Shown: one piece after another, positions 30,386-45,300 of the stretch
Position numbering within the stretch: the stretch's first letter is position 1
Layout of the letters: each line of letters opens with the position of its first letter
Source: Rosistilla carotiformis
GTDB lineage: Bacteria; Planctomycetota; Planctomycetia; Pirellulales; Pirellulaceae
Direction: 5' to 3'
Assembly (NCBI RefSeq): GCF_007753095.1
Contig: NZ_CP036348.1
Location: 6,549,411 to 6,613,410 of the forward strand
Length of the DNA stretch: 64,000 bases
The notes under the pieces: model-generated
What the model was told of the DNA's origin: nothing
Seen by the model: the letters and a program-made list of their open reading frames with translations, nothing else
Database searches by the model: none
Program-made: the position numbers and the translations under genes

Positions 30386-33300
30386 TTAGAAGTTGCTCCA
30401 GAACTCGTCGAGTTCTTCGGCAAGGGGTTGATCTTCTCGCGAATCGGCGAGTTCATCGATGATTGGATCGATTTCGATCCCGCCAGCCTCTTCGACCAGC
30501 TGTCCCAACGCGATCACGGTAGCCGCTTCGGGGGTCAACTCTTCAGGCTCGTCCACCTCCGGTTGCATCCAACCCGCAGCACCGACAACCACCGACGAGA
30601 TATCCGGTGCCGCCAGCGACTGGTATTCGCCATTGAGACCGTTGACCCCGTTGAGGTAGTTGATAACCGTCAACGCGTCGATCGGCGTTATCACGCCGTC
30701 TCCATTAACGTCCATGAACGGCCCATCGGAGATCGAGATCGTGCCGTTATCGACCAAGGTCTCAACATCGTTGGAGATGTTTTTATTGAGATGATTGATG
30801 ACGATCAAGGCATCGATCGGCGAGACCTCTCCACTACCGTTGACGTCTCGGATGTTGCTGCTGTTCTGCCCCGCACTAAGCGAGACCAAGACAACGACGC
30901 TGGCAGGGTCAGACGTTACCCCAAATTCATCCGCGACGGTGTATCGGAATTGAGCGGTGCCGACAAAATTATTCGCTGGGGTAAATCGCACGATCCCATT
31001 CGCCTGGACTTCCACACGCCCAACCGCTTCGGCAGGTTGCGTTGTGATTCGCAAACTGGTGGGATCCAAGACTCCCGCGACTCCTTGATCGTTCGCCAAC
31101 ACATCGATATCGACCGATCGGTTGATCGATGTTCGAACCACATCGCTGGCCGAGATCGGTGTTTCTCCCACCTCCAACATCAGCGTCTGCGAAGTGCTGC
31201 GATTTCCTTCCACGTCGGCGATCGTAAACTGGAACGAATCGGAACCTTTAAAGTTCTCCCGTGGGTTGTAGCTAAGCGTACCATCCCCGTTGTTTGTCAA
31301 CGTGCCGTTGAGCGCCGAAAGGGTGACCGCAAGCGATGCGGCATCTACACCGGAAGCTTCGGGATCTTCGACAAGATCCAACACATCGATGATCGTGACG
31401 CGGTTGCTGGCTACCCGAATCGCATTGTTCACTAGACGCGGGGCGTCGTTGCGACCGGCGACGGTGATCGATACGCGGCCCGCTGTCAGACCGACGACTC
31501 CGGTCTCATCCACCACTTGGTAGGTGAAGGAATCGACCAACGATTCACCATCAGTCAATCGATCCAACGTCGCCGACCCCGTCGGATCGTAAATGAATCC
31601 ACCCTCGGCTTGATTTTGGTCGTTGACGGCAAACGTCACCGTCGCTCCCAACGCGGTCGTTCCGGTCAAGACGCCAGGACTCATTCCGCCAAAGGCATTG
31701 ACGTACAAAACATCGCCATCGAAATCGGTATCGTTGGCCACCACGCCGGGCCCTGTAATCTCCAACAGAGCGTTTTCATTGGCGGCATAGGTATCGTTGA
31801 CCGGGACGGGGATATCGTTCACGGGAACGATGGAGATGGTCAATACAACCGGCTGTGAACTGCTGATGTTGTCGCCGCCGGTCGGCCCGGTGTCGACGGC
31901 AGTGACCGTTACCACAGCCTCGCCATGTTGATTCGGTGCGGGCGTGAACCGCAACGCTCCCGCCGAAGTGATCGACGGTTCCAAGACAAACAATTCCGGT
32001 CGATCGGTGGTCACGTTAAATCGAACCGACTGCGATTGTTCATCCAGGGCCGATGCCGGACCGGCAGCGATTGGGGAAGCCCAGTCGGAATCCAAATAGA
32101 ATCCACTTCCCTCGGCCACTTGAATCGTCAACGGCGCATCGGGAGCGTTGGGATACCCAAACTCCGGCGGGTCATTGACCGCACCGACGGTGATCGTGAA
32201 CTGCTGCGAAGTCGATTGCAACGGATTGGCGGGATCGTCATCGATCGCGACGACGGTCACCACCGCACTGCCGTTTTGATTCAATTGTAGATTGAATTCC
32301 AAATCGCCAGCGGCGGAAATGCTGATGTCCGGACGTTGGGTCACGACACCCGATTCATCGACGAACTTCTGATCAAACAACCCTGGGTTGGTCGTCGTCA
32401 CCTCGAACCTTACGTTCTGCGACACTTCATCCAAAGCATCCGCAGGTCCTGGGCGAACCGACTTCACAAAGCCTGACAGTGTGACGTGTCCAGGATCGTT
32501 AGGATCGTAAAGTGTCGTATCCTCACTGACCGAAACGTTTTCATCGATCACAAACTGCGGCGGATCGTTGACCGGCGTGACTTGAATTTCGACGGTTCCA
32601 GTCGCTTGCAACGGCGACGAAGTCGCAACCGGATTACCGTTGGCGTCCAAGGTAAACGTCGCCCCATCGTCCTGGATCGTGTAGGTGAACGTATCGACAA
32701 CTGACGTGGAGGAACTAGCGAAGTTCAACGGTGGCGTATAAAGCACCTGCTCGAAACCGTTCGTCGTATCGTTGTCGGTATCGATGAATTCCACGGTCCC
32801 GCCACGCGACGTCGTGATGACATTCGAACCGCTATTGGGGGATCGTACCGCCAGATGTTGCGACAACGTTTCGCCTGCGGTGTCCTTGATGGCATTGCCG
32901 CCTAGATCTTCGTTGGGCCCCGCCGAATCAAACGTACCTGGCAACGATTGACCAACATTCAAACCAGCGACAATCCCATCGGTCGGGATCAGCTCGCTGA
33001 CATCCAACGTCACCGGCGTGTCTTCGCTGACACGATTCACCAGACGGTGAATGCGTCCAACCGGTGCGTCGTTGACCGGGAAGACCTTCAATTGCAGCGG
33101 CACATCGACGGTCTTGGGGTCCGACTGAGCGACAAAGCCACCGCTACCATCCCCAACATAGCTGATCCCCTGATCGCTGAGTGTGTAGATCAGATTCAAA
33201 GGGGGTTGCGCCGATGTCATGGCATCGATCTCGGTGAAGTAATTCTGCGGCAACGTCACCCGCACACTGCCATTGCTCAACAGCGATACAGCCGCTCCCG

Positions 33301-36300
33301 ACGGCGCCCCCGCTCCAAGCCGGACGCCTTGAACGACCAAACTTTGCGGAACATTGCCGACGTTATCCGGATCGGTCGATTCATCGGTCCCAAACTGGTT
33401 GACCAATTTGTCGGTGAACAATGGCGCCAAGTCGATGACCAGATTCGTATTGTCTTCGATCGCATTGACCACCGTCGGCGTTGCCGCGGTCGGATCGAAG
33501 GGAGCGTCGTTCACAGGACGGACGGTCGCGGTGATTTCGACATCGGTATTGAGGGCAGGATTCGCACTGTCGGTAAGTGTCAGGCGAAGCACGTCCAAAC
33601 CGAAGAAGTTGGCTGGCGGCGTGTAGGTCAGCTGATTGCCAACGATCGCAATCGTTCCTCCCTGGGTCGTCGTCGTGATGTTACCGGTCGCCGAAATCGT
33701 GACGTTGCCCGATTCATTGGGGCCGTCGGCGATCCCAAAACTGGCAAGCGCGTCGCTGAACACGACGGGCGTGTCTTCCAGTGTTTCAAACTGAGTCGTG
33801 GCGATCACGGGGGCGTCATTGACAGGGGTCACCGTCAACGTGATGCGGCCAACCGTTGCCTTGGCATCGTCTTGCAAACGCACCCAACTGCCATCGGCCA
33901 ACTGCAGGTAGTTCGCTGGTGGGTTGTTGGGATCTGCCGGCGCGGTGGTCGGCAGGTACGATTGAGGCAGACCGCTTTGCGGTGCCGAAGCCGGTGGTTC
34001 AAAGCCATTGGTCGCCGTGTCAACATCGCCGATGCGGTAGAAGATCGCATCGGTGCCGAAGAAGTTCGATGGCGGCGTGTAGCGGATGACAAGATCCCCC
34101 GCGGTATCCGTCACGAGGACGGCAGTCCCTCCGTTTTCGGTGGCCAATTGAATTCCACCGGGGAACAAACCCTCCGCGTCCGGTGACAACACAACTTCCT
34201 GATACGTAAGTTCGAAGATGTCGCGATCACTGATCCGGTTGGGCGCGGGATCATCGTCGTTCAAGATCGAATCGATCGAGATATCGTACGGCAAGTCTTC
34301 CGACACCGTCAAATTCAATCCCGCGTGCGCGGCTTCGTCAGGCACTGGAGCATCGTTGACTTTCAAGAACTCCAACGTGACCGTTGCGGGGATCGCCGAC
34401 TGTTTCGGATCGGCGGAACCATCGGTTGTTCCGTCGTCAGTCACATGATAGATGAACTGAGCGATACCGACCGAGTGCTGCTGCGGGATGATCTCGACCA
34501 TTGGTTCGGTTGTGCTGCTATCGTCGATAATCCGCACCGTGACGGGAACCGTGGGTGTCCCGGGCAGCGAAGGCGTAATGCCGGCGACCGACGAAATCCG
34601 CAAATTCTCCAAGGCAGCTTCGTTGGCGGGGAATCCACCATCGTTTGCCAACAATACCGACCAAGGAATCCGAACAACCTGGTCTTCCAGATAGCGGAAG
34701 GCAGGAGTGCCGGCGGGATCATCGACAGCTACCGGTTCATCGTTGACCGGAGTGACGGTGAGGGTCACTGTGCCCAATTCGTTCGAAGGCATCACGCCAT
34801 TGAACGCGCGATAGGTGAATGTGCCCGTCCCGTAGAAATTCTCAGCCGGTGTGAAGTTGAACGTACCGTCACTGTTCAATTGCACGGCCCCAACCGCACC
34901 ACCACCGATCTCGATCTGTTTCGGGAAACCGGTACTATCGGCATCGAAAATCGACAGCCCCGGACCGTCGTTTTGCAAAATCCCCAGCGACGGGGTCGCA
35001 ACGCTCAATGGTGTGTCCTCGGCGGTTGTATACGCATCGACAACACCACCGGGATTAGCCACGGGGGGCCGTCCAGCAAGATTCTCAACCAAATAATCTT
35101 CGACCTCGCCTCCGACGGCAACGCCCGTGCTACTGAGACCGCCAGTCTGGCTGACGCGGAAGCGGGCATAGGTAAGCCCAGGAACAAACCCGTCAAGCGA
35201 AGGCGCCGCGAGGGCAATCGTTTCGGTGCCGGTCGAAACTTGTCGCATCGAGACGACCTGCTCACCCACGTCGTCGAAGTCGCCGTCGCGATTGAAGTCA
35301 ACCCAACCATCTAAGACACCGTCGCCCTGCACACTAACGTGGATCACCGAGGAGGTGTAATAAGGACTAAAGAAGGCTTCGGTGAAGTCCACACCATCTT
35401 CGGCGGCATCGCCATCGGCGGATGTTCCAACCGCATTTGCGTCGGTTTCGGTTGTCGTTGGGACCGTCCCCAAGTACACGCTTCCATCCACGACCACGTG
35501 TCGGGCACCGTTGTCGGCCAACAGCGACGCAAACGGTGCGTCCCCGAAATCGAGCGACAAGCCGGGGGTAAGAATCGTGAACTGCGTTTCGCTGTTGGCA
35601 CGATTCGGGCTCAGCGCATTCCCTGCGATATCGCGGATCGCCGACACGTTGCTCACACCAAGGAGGTTGTTTGCATCGACAACACTCGTCACGCCACTGA
35701 GGAACAAGGTGTCGCTGCCTCGCAGAGATGCCAAGCCGACAAACGGCCCATCGTTCGGATCCGATACGATATCGATGCCATTGATCGCACGAACCAGTTC
35801 CAATGCCATTTGGCTGCTGGTGAAATTCAACGGACTGAAGGCGACGGGAATCGCTCCCCCCGCAACCCCACTGGCCACCAGACCACTGTTGTTCAGATCA
35901 AACGTCGTCCCCAGCGGTTCATTCAATTCAACGACGCCGCCGGAGGTCGCGGTGGGCTCAAGATCGAGACTCGAATTTTGGATGACACTCGCAATTTCGA
36001 CGGCCAGTTCATCTGCAGTACGCAACACGAACAGACCAGGATTGACCGGATCGGGCTTCGTTAGCCCAATCACCTGGGTACCGGGAGTGGTCGCCGGATT
36101 GACGTTCAAGTCGTTGAATTCATAGCGAACCGTTGCGGCGCCGACGGTCAACGTGAAGCTGGTCCCATCGCTGACCGTGGGGAACCCAGCAGAGTCTACC
36201 GGAACCGTCAATTGCAAACTTTCCTCGACGCCTGGGGTACCGTACGGGACCAACGTCGAATTCGTCACGTCGACGGTCACTGCGGACGTGCCCCCCAGTT

Positions 36301-39300
36301 GCACCACTCCTTGCCCCAGATCGCGTGCCGAATCGAGGCCGACTCCTGCACTGCGGACCGCTTGCGCGATCGCCGCAGCGATTTGCTCGTGGGTTGCGGT
36401 CGCTTGAATCGGAATACGGCGATGGTCCGCGGCGATGGTGGAGACGGCATCGGTATCAAATTCAAAGACAGTCGAGCCGCCCGGATGGGTGACCGATATC
36501 AACTGACCATCCGTCACACCCGCAGCAACGCCTTGCTGCGAGAGTCCCAACTGCGTATCGCCGGTCGTCGTGAGTGCAATCGATGGAGAATTACCGATTT
36601 GGATTTTGTCGCCGGACACCGCGACCGGTTGAAGCTGGGTGGTTTCGTTCGCTGGCAGGCTCGCCAACAACGTGGTCATGGCGGTCAAAATCTTGTCGCG
36701 CAATTGCGTCGCGGTGTCGCTCACCGCAAAGTCAACACGTGTTCGCGATGCGGTCACGTTCGAATCGCTGTTCAATTCAAAGACGCGGAGCGTACCGGCA
36801 TCATTGATCGTAAACGTTTCGCCGTCCTGGACGCCGCTGCCGCCGTTGGCAGGCACGACGATCGTCAAGGTTTGCGGGACAACCAACACATAGCCGCTGT
36901 CGAATTCCAAGGTCGCTTCGACGCCGTTTTCGTCAACGATTTGGATCTGGTCGCCATCCTGAACCTCTGATCCAGCCGGAGCGGTCAGGACCATGCGGTC
37001 GCGATTGTTCAGCGTGATCTCATAGATGCTCTCGGGACGCCAAATGCCGGTCAGCGGCGTCAACAGAATCTTGCTGTTGGTCGGCGAGAATCCAAGCGAA
37101 TAATCAACACCTTCGGTCAACAGGCGTCCGTTTTCGGTAATGCTGACAGCCGATAGATCGATCGCCGGATCATTCGGATCGGGGGCAGGACCAAAATCGG
37201 GATCGATCGTCGCAACATCAGGCCCCGTTCCGTTGATATCGGAGATCAAGATCTCAAAGACATTCAACGTCCCTTGCACCCATTGCACATAGGTATCGTT
37301 GGGATCCTTGTCTTGCCCGCCACTGTCGTTGTCTTGGGGCGTGATCAACAATGCCACCGGACCATCAAAGTCTGAACGTTCGAAGGCACCCAGATCTTTG
37401 AAAACGTTCTGCCCGGTACCAGACGAAGGGCTATTGGGATCGTCGGTTCGGAATTGGCCCGTCACATCGCGATTGGGGGCCACGATCGGCGAGGCCCCAA
37501 TCCCCAGTGGCCCCTTAATCGTCAGCATGTAGCTACGATCGGTGATCACTTCGCGCGAACTATCGATCGCGGGAGAATCGAGCACTGGGTAGAAATTGCG
37601 ATTGTCGGGATCGACAAATACAGGCGTCGTCGCATCGGCAATCAAGACCGACGATGTCCCCAGATCGCCACCACGATACGTGCTCGCGGTGCCAGTGCGA
37701 TAATATAACGAGGTACTGATTTCAGTCGTAGCATTGCTTGAGCTATCGACCTGAACACCCGTTGTAACGTTTGCGACGATATTGTTGCTGAGCGTCGGTC
37801 CCGCATTGTTTTCGACTTGAATACCAATCCCTGAACCGGTTCCATAGACCGTGTTGTTAACGATCCGTGCCATCGGAACCGCCGCATCGTCGGTCGCTTC
37901 CCCAGAAATCCGAATCCCTGCGGTACCGCTCGCAACGACAATGTTGTTGAAGACGGAGACGCCGGGTGCTAAACGTTCATCGTTGAACTCTTGAGTCGCT
38001 CGTGGCGGTCCAGCGTGCGGTAACGTCCCCGCCAACGGGGAGATCGCCGTATCTCGATCGCCAGGAATGATATTGATGCCATAGGTCAAGGCATCCGTGA
38101 TCACGTTGCCCTGCAATAAGATTTGGCCTTGGTCGCGTTTGCGGTTTCGATCGCCACCATCAACGCTATTGAAGATATCGACGCCATGCAGGATGTAGTC
38201 GTCAGGAATCAGATTTCCAGCGGCATCGGTCGCCGTTGGCAACTGGTTGTTCAAGTCGGCAAAATTGGAACTGCCAAAGTTATCGACGGCAACAACGCCA
38301 TGTAAGGAGATCACATGCGAATTGCTCGGCGAGCCCAACACCGTGGTCGATCCATTGACGGACCCATCAGACATCGAAGCGGAAACGGCAAGCGTTTCTT
38401 GAGCCTGAGCACCATTGATCGCATCCCGAATACTACGTCCCAACGCAGCACGTGACATGGTACCCGATGGATCAAATGGCACCCGCACGTTGCCTGCAGT
38501 GACACCACTTCCGGGCTGCCCGGGCAATATGGTCGTGTCATCAAATTCGAACGTTACGGTATTGGTGCCATCGGACAGCGTAAACGTCTGACCGTCGTAA
38601 ACTTGATCCGGCGATGGCGCGTTGAGCGAAACGGCGGTTGCCAGACGATCATTGGTGTCGAAAGTACGGTTAATATATAGATCGCGAACAAAACCATCTG
38701 GTTCGGTTCCATAGTCGGCACCGATACGGATCTCGACTTGGTAATATCCCAAATCGGTCTCCGCTTTCACACCGTTGCGCAGAACCGGTTCGTAATCCAA
38801 GTTGTTTACAAACGCGGTTTGGTCGGCCTGGGAATTAATCACCATTTCACCGCGTTCGCGGAAACCGACGATGATGTCGTCCAAATAGACGCCGCGGAAT
38901 GCGTTATTTTGCGCACGGAAGGAATTGTCGAGACTGCTGGAAGCAAATTGCCCGAACTCATCCCCAGGCAGGGCATTCCCACCGGAACCATGTTGCGAAA
39001 GTCCCAAGGGGCCTGAATCAAGGACGTTGTAACCGTAAACTTTGATCAGATAACCGTTGCGAATCGGATAGGAAGCGGTGACGTCTTGCGACTCGGTGAC
39101 GTTTAACGCTTCGGCAAAACTCTTCTGCACGGCCAGCGCAACCTCTTCGGCTGTCATCCCTGAATGGACAAAGACCGGAGTATTTCCAACGGCAACACCT
39201 GGCTGTCCCACGATCATTCCGGTGGGCAGGTCGACCGAACCGCGACTGTTCGTAACCCCAGCCACACTCAACCGGTTCCCCAACGTTGTGTCCAGATAGG

Positions 39301-42300
39301 ACGTTAGGCCAGCACTCAACAGTTCCGCTTGCAAACGCCCCGCAATCATTGCCGGAGTGTCAGTCAAACTGAAGTTGATGACGCCGTCCCCGTCCACCTC
39401 AGCACCGCCCTGCTGGAAGGTGAAACGGTGACCATCGATTTGTAGATATTCGCCAGAAGGAATACTGACAGCGCTGGGGATACGCAGTTCCAATCCACTG
39501 TCAAATTCAAATGTCGTCGTGGAAAAGTTCGAAGCATTTCGCAACCGCATCGTTTGCCCATCGGCGATTTGCGATCCGGCGACAGCACGCAACTCCTCGC
39601 CACCTTCGAATGGATCTCCGATCCCCATCGACCCCGCAGTTGAGAAGTCAAAGCGAATACGAACGCCCGATTGTCCTGCGAAATCGTCTAGCGAAACACG
39701 TGCTTGACGCCAGCTGTCGGGAGCTCCATTGTCTCCCACGTCATAAAGTTCCTGGACGAGATCGGTTCCGCCAGCGGTGAGTTCGTCGAATTCATCCGAG
39801 CTGCCATTGTTGATGGCTTGCGGTTGCCGTGGATTCAAACCGGCATTCGTATTGAATCCGTCGGGTGAACCACCGGCATCGGACCGGTCGCTATTGTTCG
39901 TCGCAAGCAAACGCCAAACACCGTCTTCACCCGCCGCAAACACGCGCAACGAATCAAGCATCCAGTCGTCATGGTTGGTGCCGCTGTCCCCCGGCAGATC
40001 GTCATTCGCGTTTTCGGTTTCAAGATAATAATTGAAGTAGAGCGCGGGTCGATCGGCCGAACTGTACGCCGATAGATCCAACGGATTGCTCTCCATCGAC
40101 CCCAACGCACCGCCGGGGAAGTTGTACGTCAGGTAGTCGCCAGAATAATCCCCGACAATTCCCGTGTTCCCGATGTCGTAGATTCCGTCCCACTCACCCG
40201 TTTGAATATCGTTGCCCGAAGAGCGTGGATTCTCGAAACCAAAATACAGGTGGTTGCCGCCTGCCGAACCTTCGATATTTCGGAAGGTGTTGCCATCAGG
40301 CGATGGGTCGACCCCCACGCCATCTTGATCGCTCGCGACACCGCTCGCGACTGGACTGCTATTGGAGACGTGCCATAGGTTGACATCGAGGTTCGAGAAG
40401 GCAAGCCCCGTCACTCCCGATTGATTGGTTCGCAGCGAAGTTTGCCCATTGGCAAAGACAGCTTGAGGCCGCCCCATCGTGTCAAACGCATAGATCGTTC
40501 CGTCGGTGGCAACGCCAAACAACGTCTCGCTCAGGCGGCCTTCTTCGAGATTTCGTGGCCCAACGGTTAGCCCCGAAAAGCGAATTGCATTGCCGCTGGC
40601 ATCGGTCAACGTAGCAATGTAGTCGCCACGATTGCTGGATGAACCAAGTTGGAATGCACTGCCACCAGTGTTGCCGACGACGCGATACAGATCTCCAAAC
40701 TCGCTAACCGCAAACAATTCGACGCGGTCTCCGCCGCCGCTGAAGGCATTCGTTTCAACCGAAGCCAGACCGGTGATCTCTCCGCCGCCGGGTGAATCTT
40801 GCACGTCAAAGGCAGCGCTGATCCCCGCATGATTGAAGAATCCATCGACCGCGACGAGCTTGGTACCGTATTGGTCGACATCAAAATTTATCGACTTCAA
40901 GAATTCAGCCAATCGCGTCGCCAGCTCACCCTCGGATTCCCCAACAACCATTGCCACAGGCAGGTTGCCCGGCTGCACGCCCGCGGTCAACGGATCGCCC
41001 GAGACCGTCATATAGGTAGCCGAAGCGGTGAGCACGCTGATAGCTGTCGCACCCGCGAAAGTGGCCGACGAGCCATTGGCCACGGAATCTAAGTTAAAGC
41101 CGAAGTTCACACCTTCGAAAGTGCCAAACGCTTCGGCGATCTGTTGGCTCGACGCAAACGCGTTGATCGACAGCGGAATGGCACCAGCAGTAACAATTCC
41201 CGCAGCGCCAATCGTTGTCAGGCCACTCGAGAGCACTGTGATCGATTGTTCACCGGTGATGTCGACCAGATCCGCCGAAGCAACGGCCGACAAACCGTCA
41301 ATGTCCAACAAATTCACCGCGGTTGCGACCGCGGCCGCGATCGTCGCAGGCGAATCGGTCGCTTGAAAATTGATTGCGATGCGGTTGCGGTCGTTCAACG
41401 TGCTATCGCTGTCGAATTCAAACTCGATCGGGAATCCCGATGCGGTTGTCACCGTCAACGTGTCGCCATCACTGATGTTTGTGAAACCACCCGCCTGCGA
41501 CGCTTGGAGGATGACTCCGGTATCGATCTCAATCAGATGAGTTCCACCATTGGAATCGTCGATCGAGACGAGATCGCCGTCAGACAACATCCCCAAGTTG
41601 AGATCGAAATCGATCGAAAGTCCCGCATCGAACTCCAACGTCGCCGTCGTGCCGAACCGCATGACCGAGAGCAGATCCGTGTCGAGAATCGATGCAGCCG
41701 ATCCAACGTTGATTATCGCACTTTGCGTATTGGCAATCTCATCGATGTCCGTGTTGATGTATCCCCGTTCGACGACTTCGGTCCCCGATTCATACGGCCC
41801 TGGTCCGTCCACCACGCCGTTTGCGTTGGTGCGATCGCCGCTGGGGGTGCTGATCCCTGTACCATTGGACGGATTGTGTCGAAATATCCAATTCGTGTCG
41901 TGCAAAGCATCGACGCTGGAATCGGCGCGCTGCGAGACCGAAATCAATGCCAGATCGTCAGCATTCTGCCCGAGAGAAGTACTGTTTCCGTTGGCCCCGA
42001 CATAAGTGATCGCTTCGAACGACAGACCGTCACCGTTGCGTGCGGTGGTGCTTTGCGAATTGCTCCGCGCTCGTGCAGCGGCATCCCCCGCGTCGTTGAG
42101 TTCATACGTTTCAATCCCCGCATCTCCAACCTTCTCGGAGTCACCACCCTCGGTCGACAATCGCAAGAAGCTGTCGTAGTTGGCATCGTTGATCGCGCCG
42201 TTCTCTCCAAACCCGTACAGGTTTCCGTCGGGTCGCATCGCGATATCGCGAACGCTGTAGACCGTGCCACCATCGGTCGAATTGGAGACGACCGATTCAC

Positions 42301-45300
42301 GGATTCCGGTAAACGGATCGTAGGTCGAAAGCGTGGTGCTGGTCGTCACGTACAGCACGACGTCGCTGAGCGTATAGTCGATGCGATTACTGTTGCCGTC
42401 AAACGCAACGGTCACCGGCGGTGTCGCGGTAGCAGCTCCCGTGGTCGGAAAGAGATTGCCACCGAAGCCAAAGTAATTGTCCTGAACCCCGTTGTCATCA
42501 AAATCATGATCCGACGAGATCCGCTGGACACTGGTGATCGGTTCGACACGAGTCAACGGATTGCTCGGATTTGCTGTCTGGAACTGCTCCAATTGGTCGC
42601 TGATCCGACTGTTGTTCGTGACGGCAACGTAGTAGTTCCCGGCGTTTAGCTCCATAGTCCCCAACCAAGCATCCAACGGACCGCCCGATCCTCGCGACAA
42701 ATCATCCTGATCGACTCCCTGATTCGGAGCGCCTTGATCGTCCAAAATATTTGAATCGGTACCAAACGCGAGCAACCGGATTTCTCCGGCGGGGGACGTC
42801 GAATTATCCGGACGTCCGAACAGCCAAATCGAGGTATTGGGTCGGGCCAAGCCATCGGCGTAGTCGACGTCGATGACAACGGGAGTGTGCAATGCCCCTG
42901 CGCCCAACGGATCCACCGAATCAGATGCAACCTGAAACTCAAACCAATCGACGTCGTCGGTGCGGCCGCTACCCGAGAGGTCGAAGATTTGGCCCGCCGC
43001 CGAAAGGGCTGCGCGATCAGTTGCATTGAGCGAGCCCAGGTCGATCGAACCGCCGATCGTATCGTTGCCGTCGCTGGTCCCAGTCATCGGTTCGGACGCT
43101 TCGCCCAACAGAGGGCTGTGGAGCGGAAGTCCACGCACTTCGATACCGGCGGTCGCATAGCGAATCTCCGCCTGTCGAATCGTCGATCCACCATGTTCCT
43201 GTTGTTCGCCGATACGTACTTGCAACTGGTAAGTGCCACTGGTACGGCCGTCACCAACCAAGTCGTTTTCAAACGCGATTCCGTCGGAGGGATCGTTTTG
43301 AATGTCGCGCGGCTGTGGATCACTGGAATCCTGATTATTGCTGCGAACACGAACAAAGAACGTGTTGGTGGTCCCCGCCGATCCCGGCAAGGTCAATCGC
43401 ATCCCCGCGTCGAACAGGTTGGTCGTGTAATCATCGCGGAACGATCCATCGATCGAATTGGTGGGACCAAAAGGATCGCGTTGCAGCACATTGACACGAT
43501 CCGCTGGCAACAAGTTTTCATTGGCCAGCAAGGTGGTGGTTTGCGTCGATTCGGAGTGAGAGTTATCGCTCAGCGCGATGATGTCGCCATTGATATTTAT
43601 AACTTCAACGACGGTGTCCAGCGAGAACGAAGTACGGTCGATATCGATCCAGACTTCAGTCCCGGCCGCCGCATTGAAACTGTAAACATCGACATCCGAC
43701 GGACGGCTGATCACCCCATGCACGGTGAAACCAAGCCGCAGGTTTTCGTCGCTGCTGGTTTCCGAGGAGGCCAGCGCCCCCAAGAATTCCGCACTGCTGG
43801 GATTCGCGTTGTTCCCCGCAGCCGTGAGTGGTAGCACGCGATCGGGCGATTCGATTTCGTTGACTGTCTCGACATTTCGGTCGTTGCTGAACTTGTCCAA
43901 CACCAAGCCCTGCCAATCGCCCGCCGCCGCGGAGGTCGCCGCGCCGTCGCCATTGGTATCACTGAGGGCCTGCCCCAGCGGATCAAATCCCGCGCCAACG
44001 GTATCGTCGGTTAGGCTCGTCAAGACAACGGGGAAGCCCGGTGCGCCCAAGACATGCAAAGAACCGCCAACGCGATCTTCGATATCTAAAGGACGTCCTG
44101 TAGCGATGATCTCCGCACCCGCACCGAACTTAACAACCAAACTCTCCTGTGGATCGCTCTGCAACCGCAGTCCGCCAAAGCTGAATAGATCAGGAATCTG
44201 AATTAGCTCGGGCCCCCCTTGCATATCGGGACGGAAATTATCGACGACATGCACGATATCGGTGTCATCCCAGACCACCTCGGTCGTCAGGGTACCCCCA
44301 CGGACAGCCAATCCGTTAATCGAATTGTCACCCAAACGATTGCCATCGATCAGTGGTCCAAAGTTATTTCGGACATCGGTGCGGTTGTCCGCGACGCCCG
44401 TCTGACGCCCCTGATCCAAGACGATTTCGCTATTGAGCGCATTGACGTTGATGCTGATCGCGGCGGTCAACCCGACGCTGTTCTTCTGGATCACGTTGTC
44501 GACGATCACCGGCTGGGAACCACGAACGAAGATCACCGCAGGTTCGTTGAACCCGTGACCGTCACGTTGCACGCCCGCTTGACCGCCAAGTCCCGAAGCG
44601 TTGTGTTCAAAAGTGGAATTGGCAACACGACCATCCGCTTGAATGATCTCCAACGCGTTGAACCCAGCGAACGTACCCCCAGTCTCCACGACACCACCCG
44701 CATAGGCGATGTAGGCGTGGTCGATGCTGACGCTGCCCAAAGGACCAATATGAATTCCACCCCAATCACCGGCCACAGGGGTGGAACCTCCCAAATCTCC
44801 ATTGGTGTCAAAACTTCCACCGGCGCCAAAACGATCATCCGCAGACGATGTGAACCGTACCTGCTGGCCATCAGTACCCTCGGCAATCAATTGAGCACCA
44901 TAGCCGGTTTCAATCCGAGCGCCGTCCATTTTGACGATGATCCCTGGATCGATCGCTAAACGAGCATCGGGCCGCGCACGCAAACGCGTGGCGTTGATTA
45001 CCGGCATGTCCGCGGGCTGAACGCCGGTCAGCGTTCCGGCAACCAACGTCGTACCATCGTCGACGAAGCTGGTCTGATTCAAGCTGGTCAGACCAACGAC
45101 GTCAAATTGTCCGGTGCCGGTATTGAGACGATAGATGACACGGAACTGAGTCTCGCCGCTGAACCCCGTGTTCAATGCCCCCAGCTGGGTAATCGGTGAC
45201 GAACTGGTTTCCAGTCCCGCCAAATTATCAAAGCGAACCTGCTGTCCTACCGTCGTCGTCACGTTGATCACGTCGCTGAAGACGACTTCGGTTTGCCCAA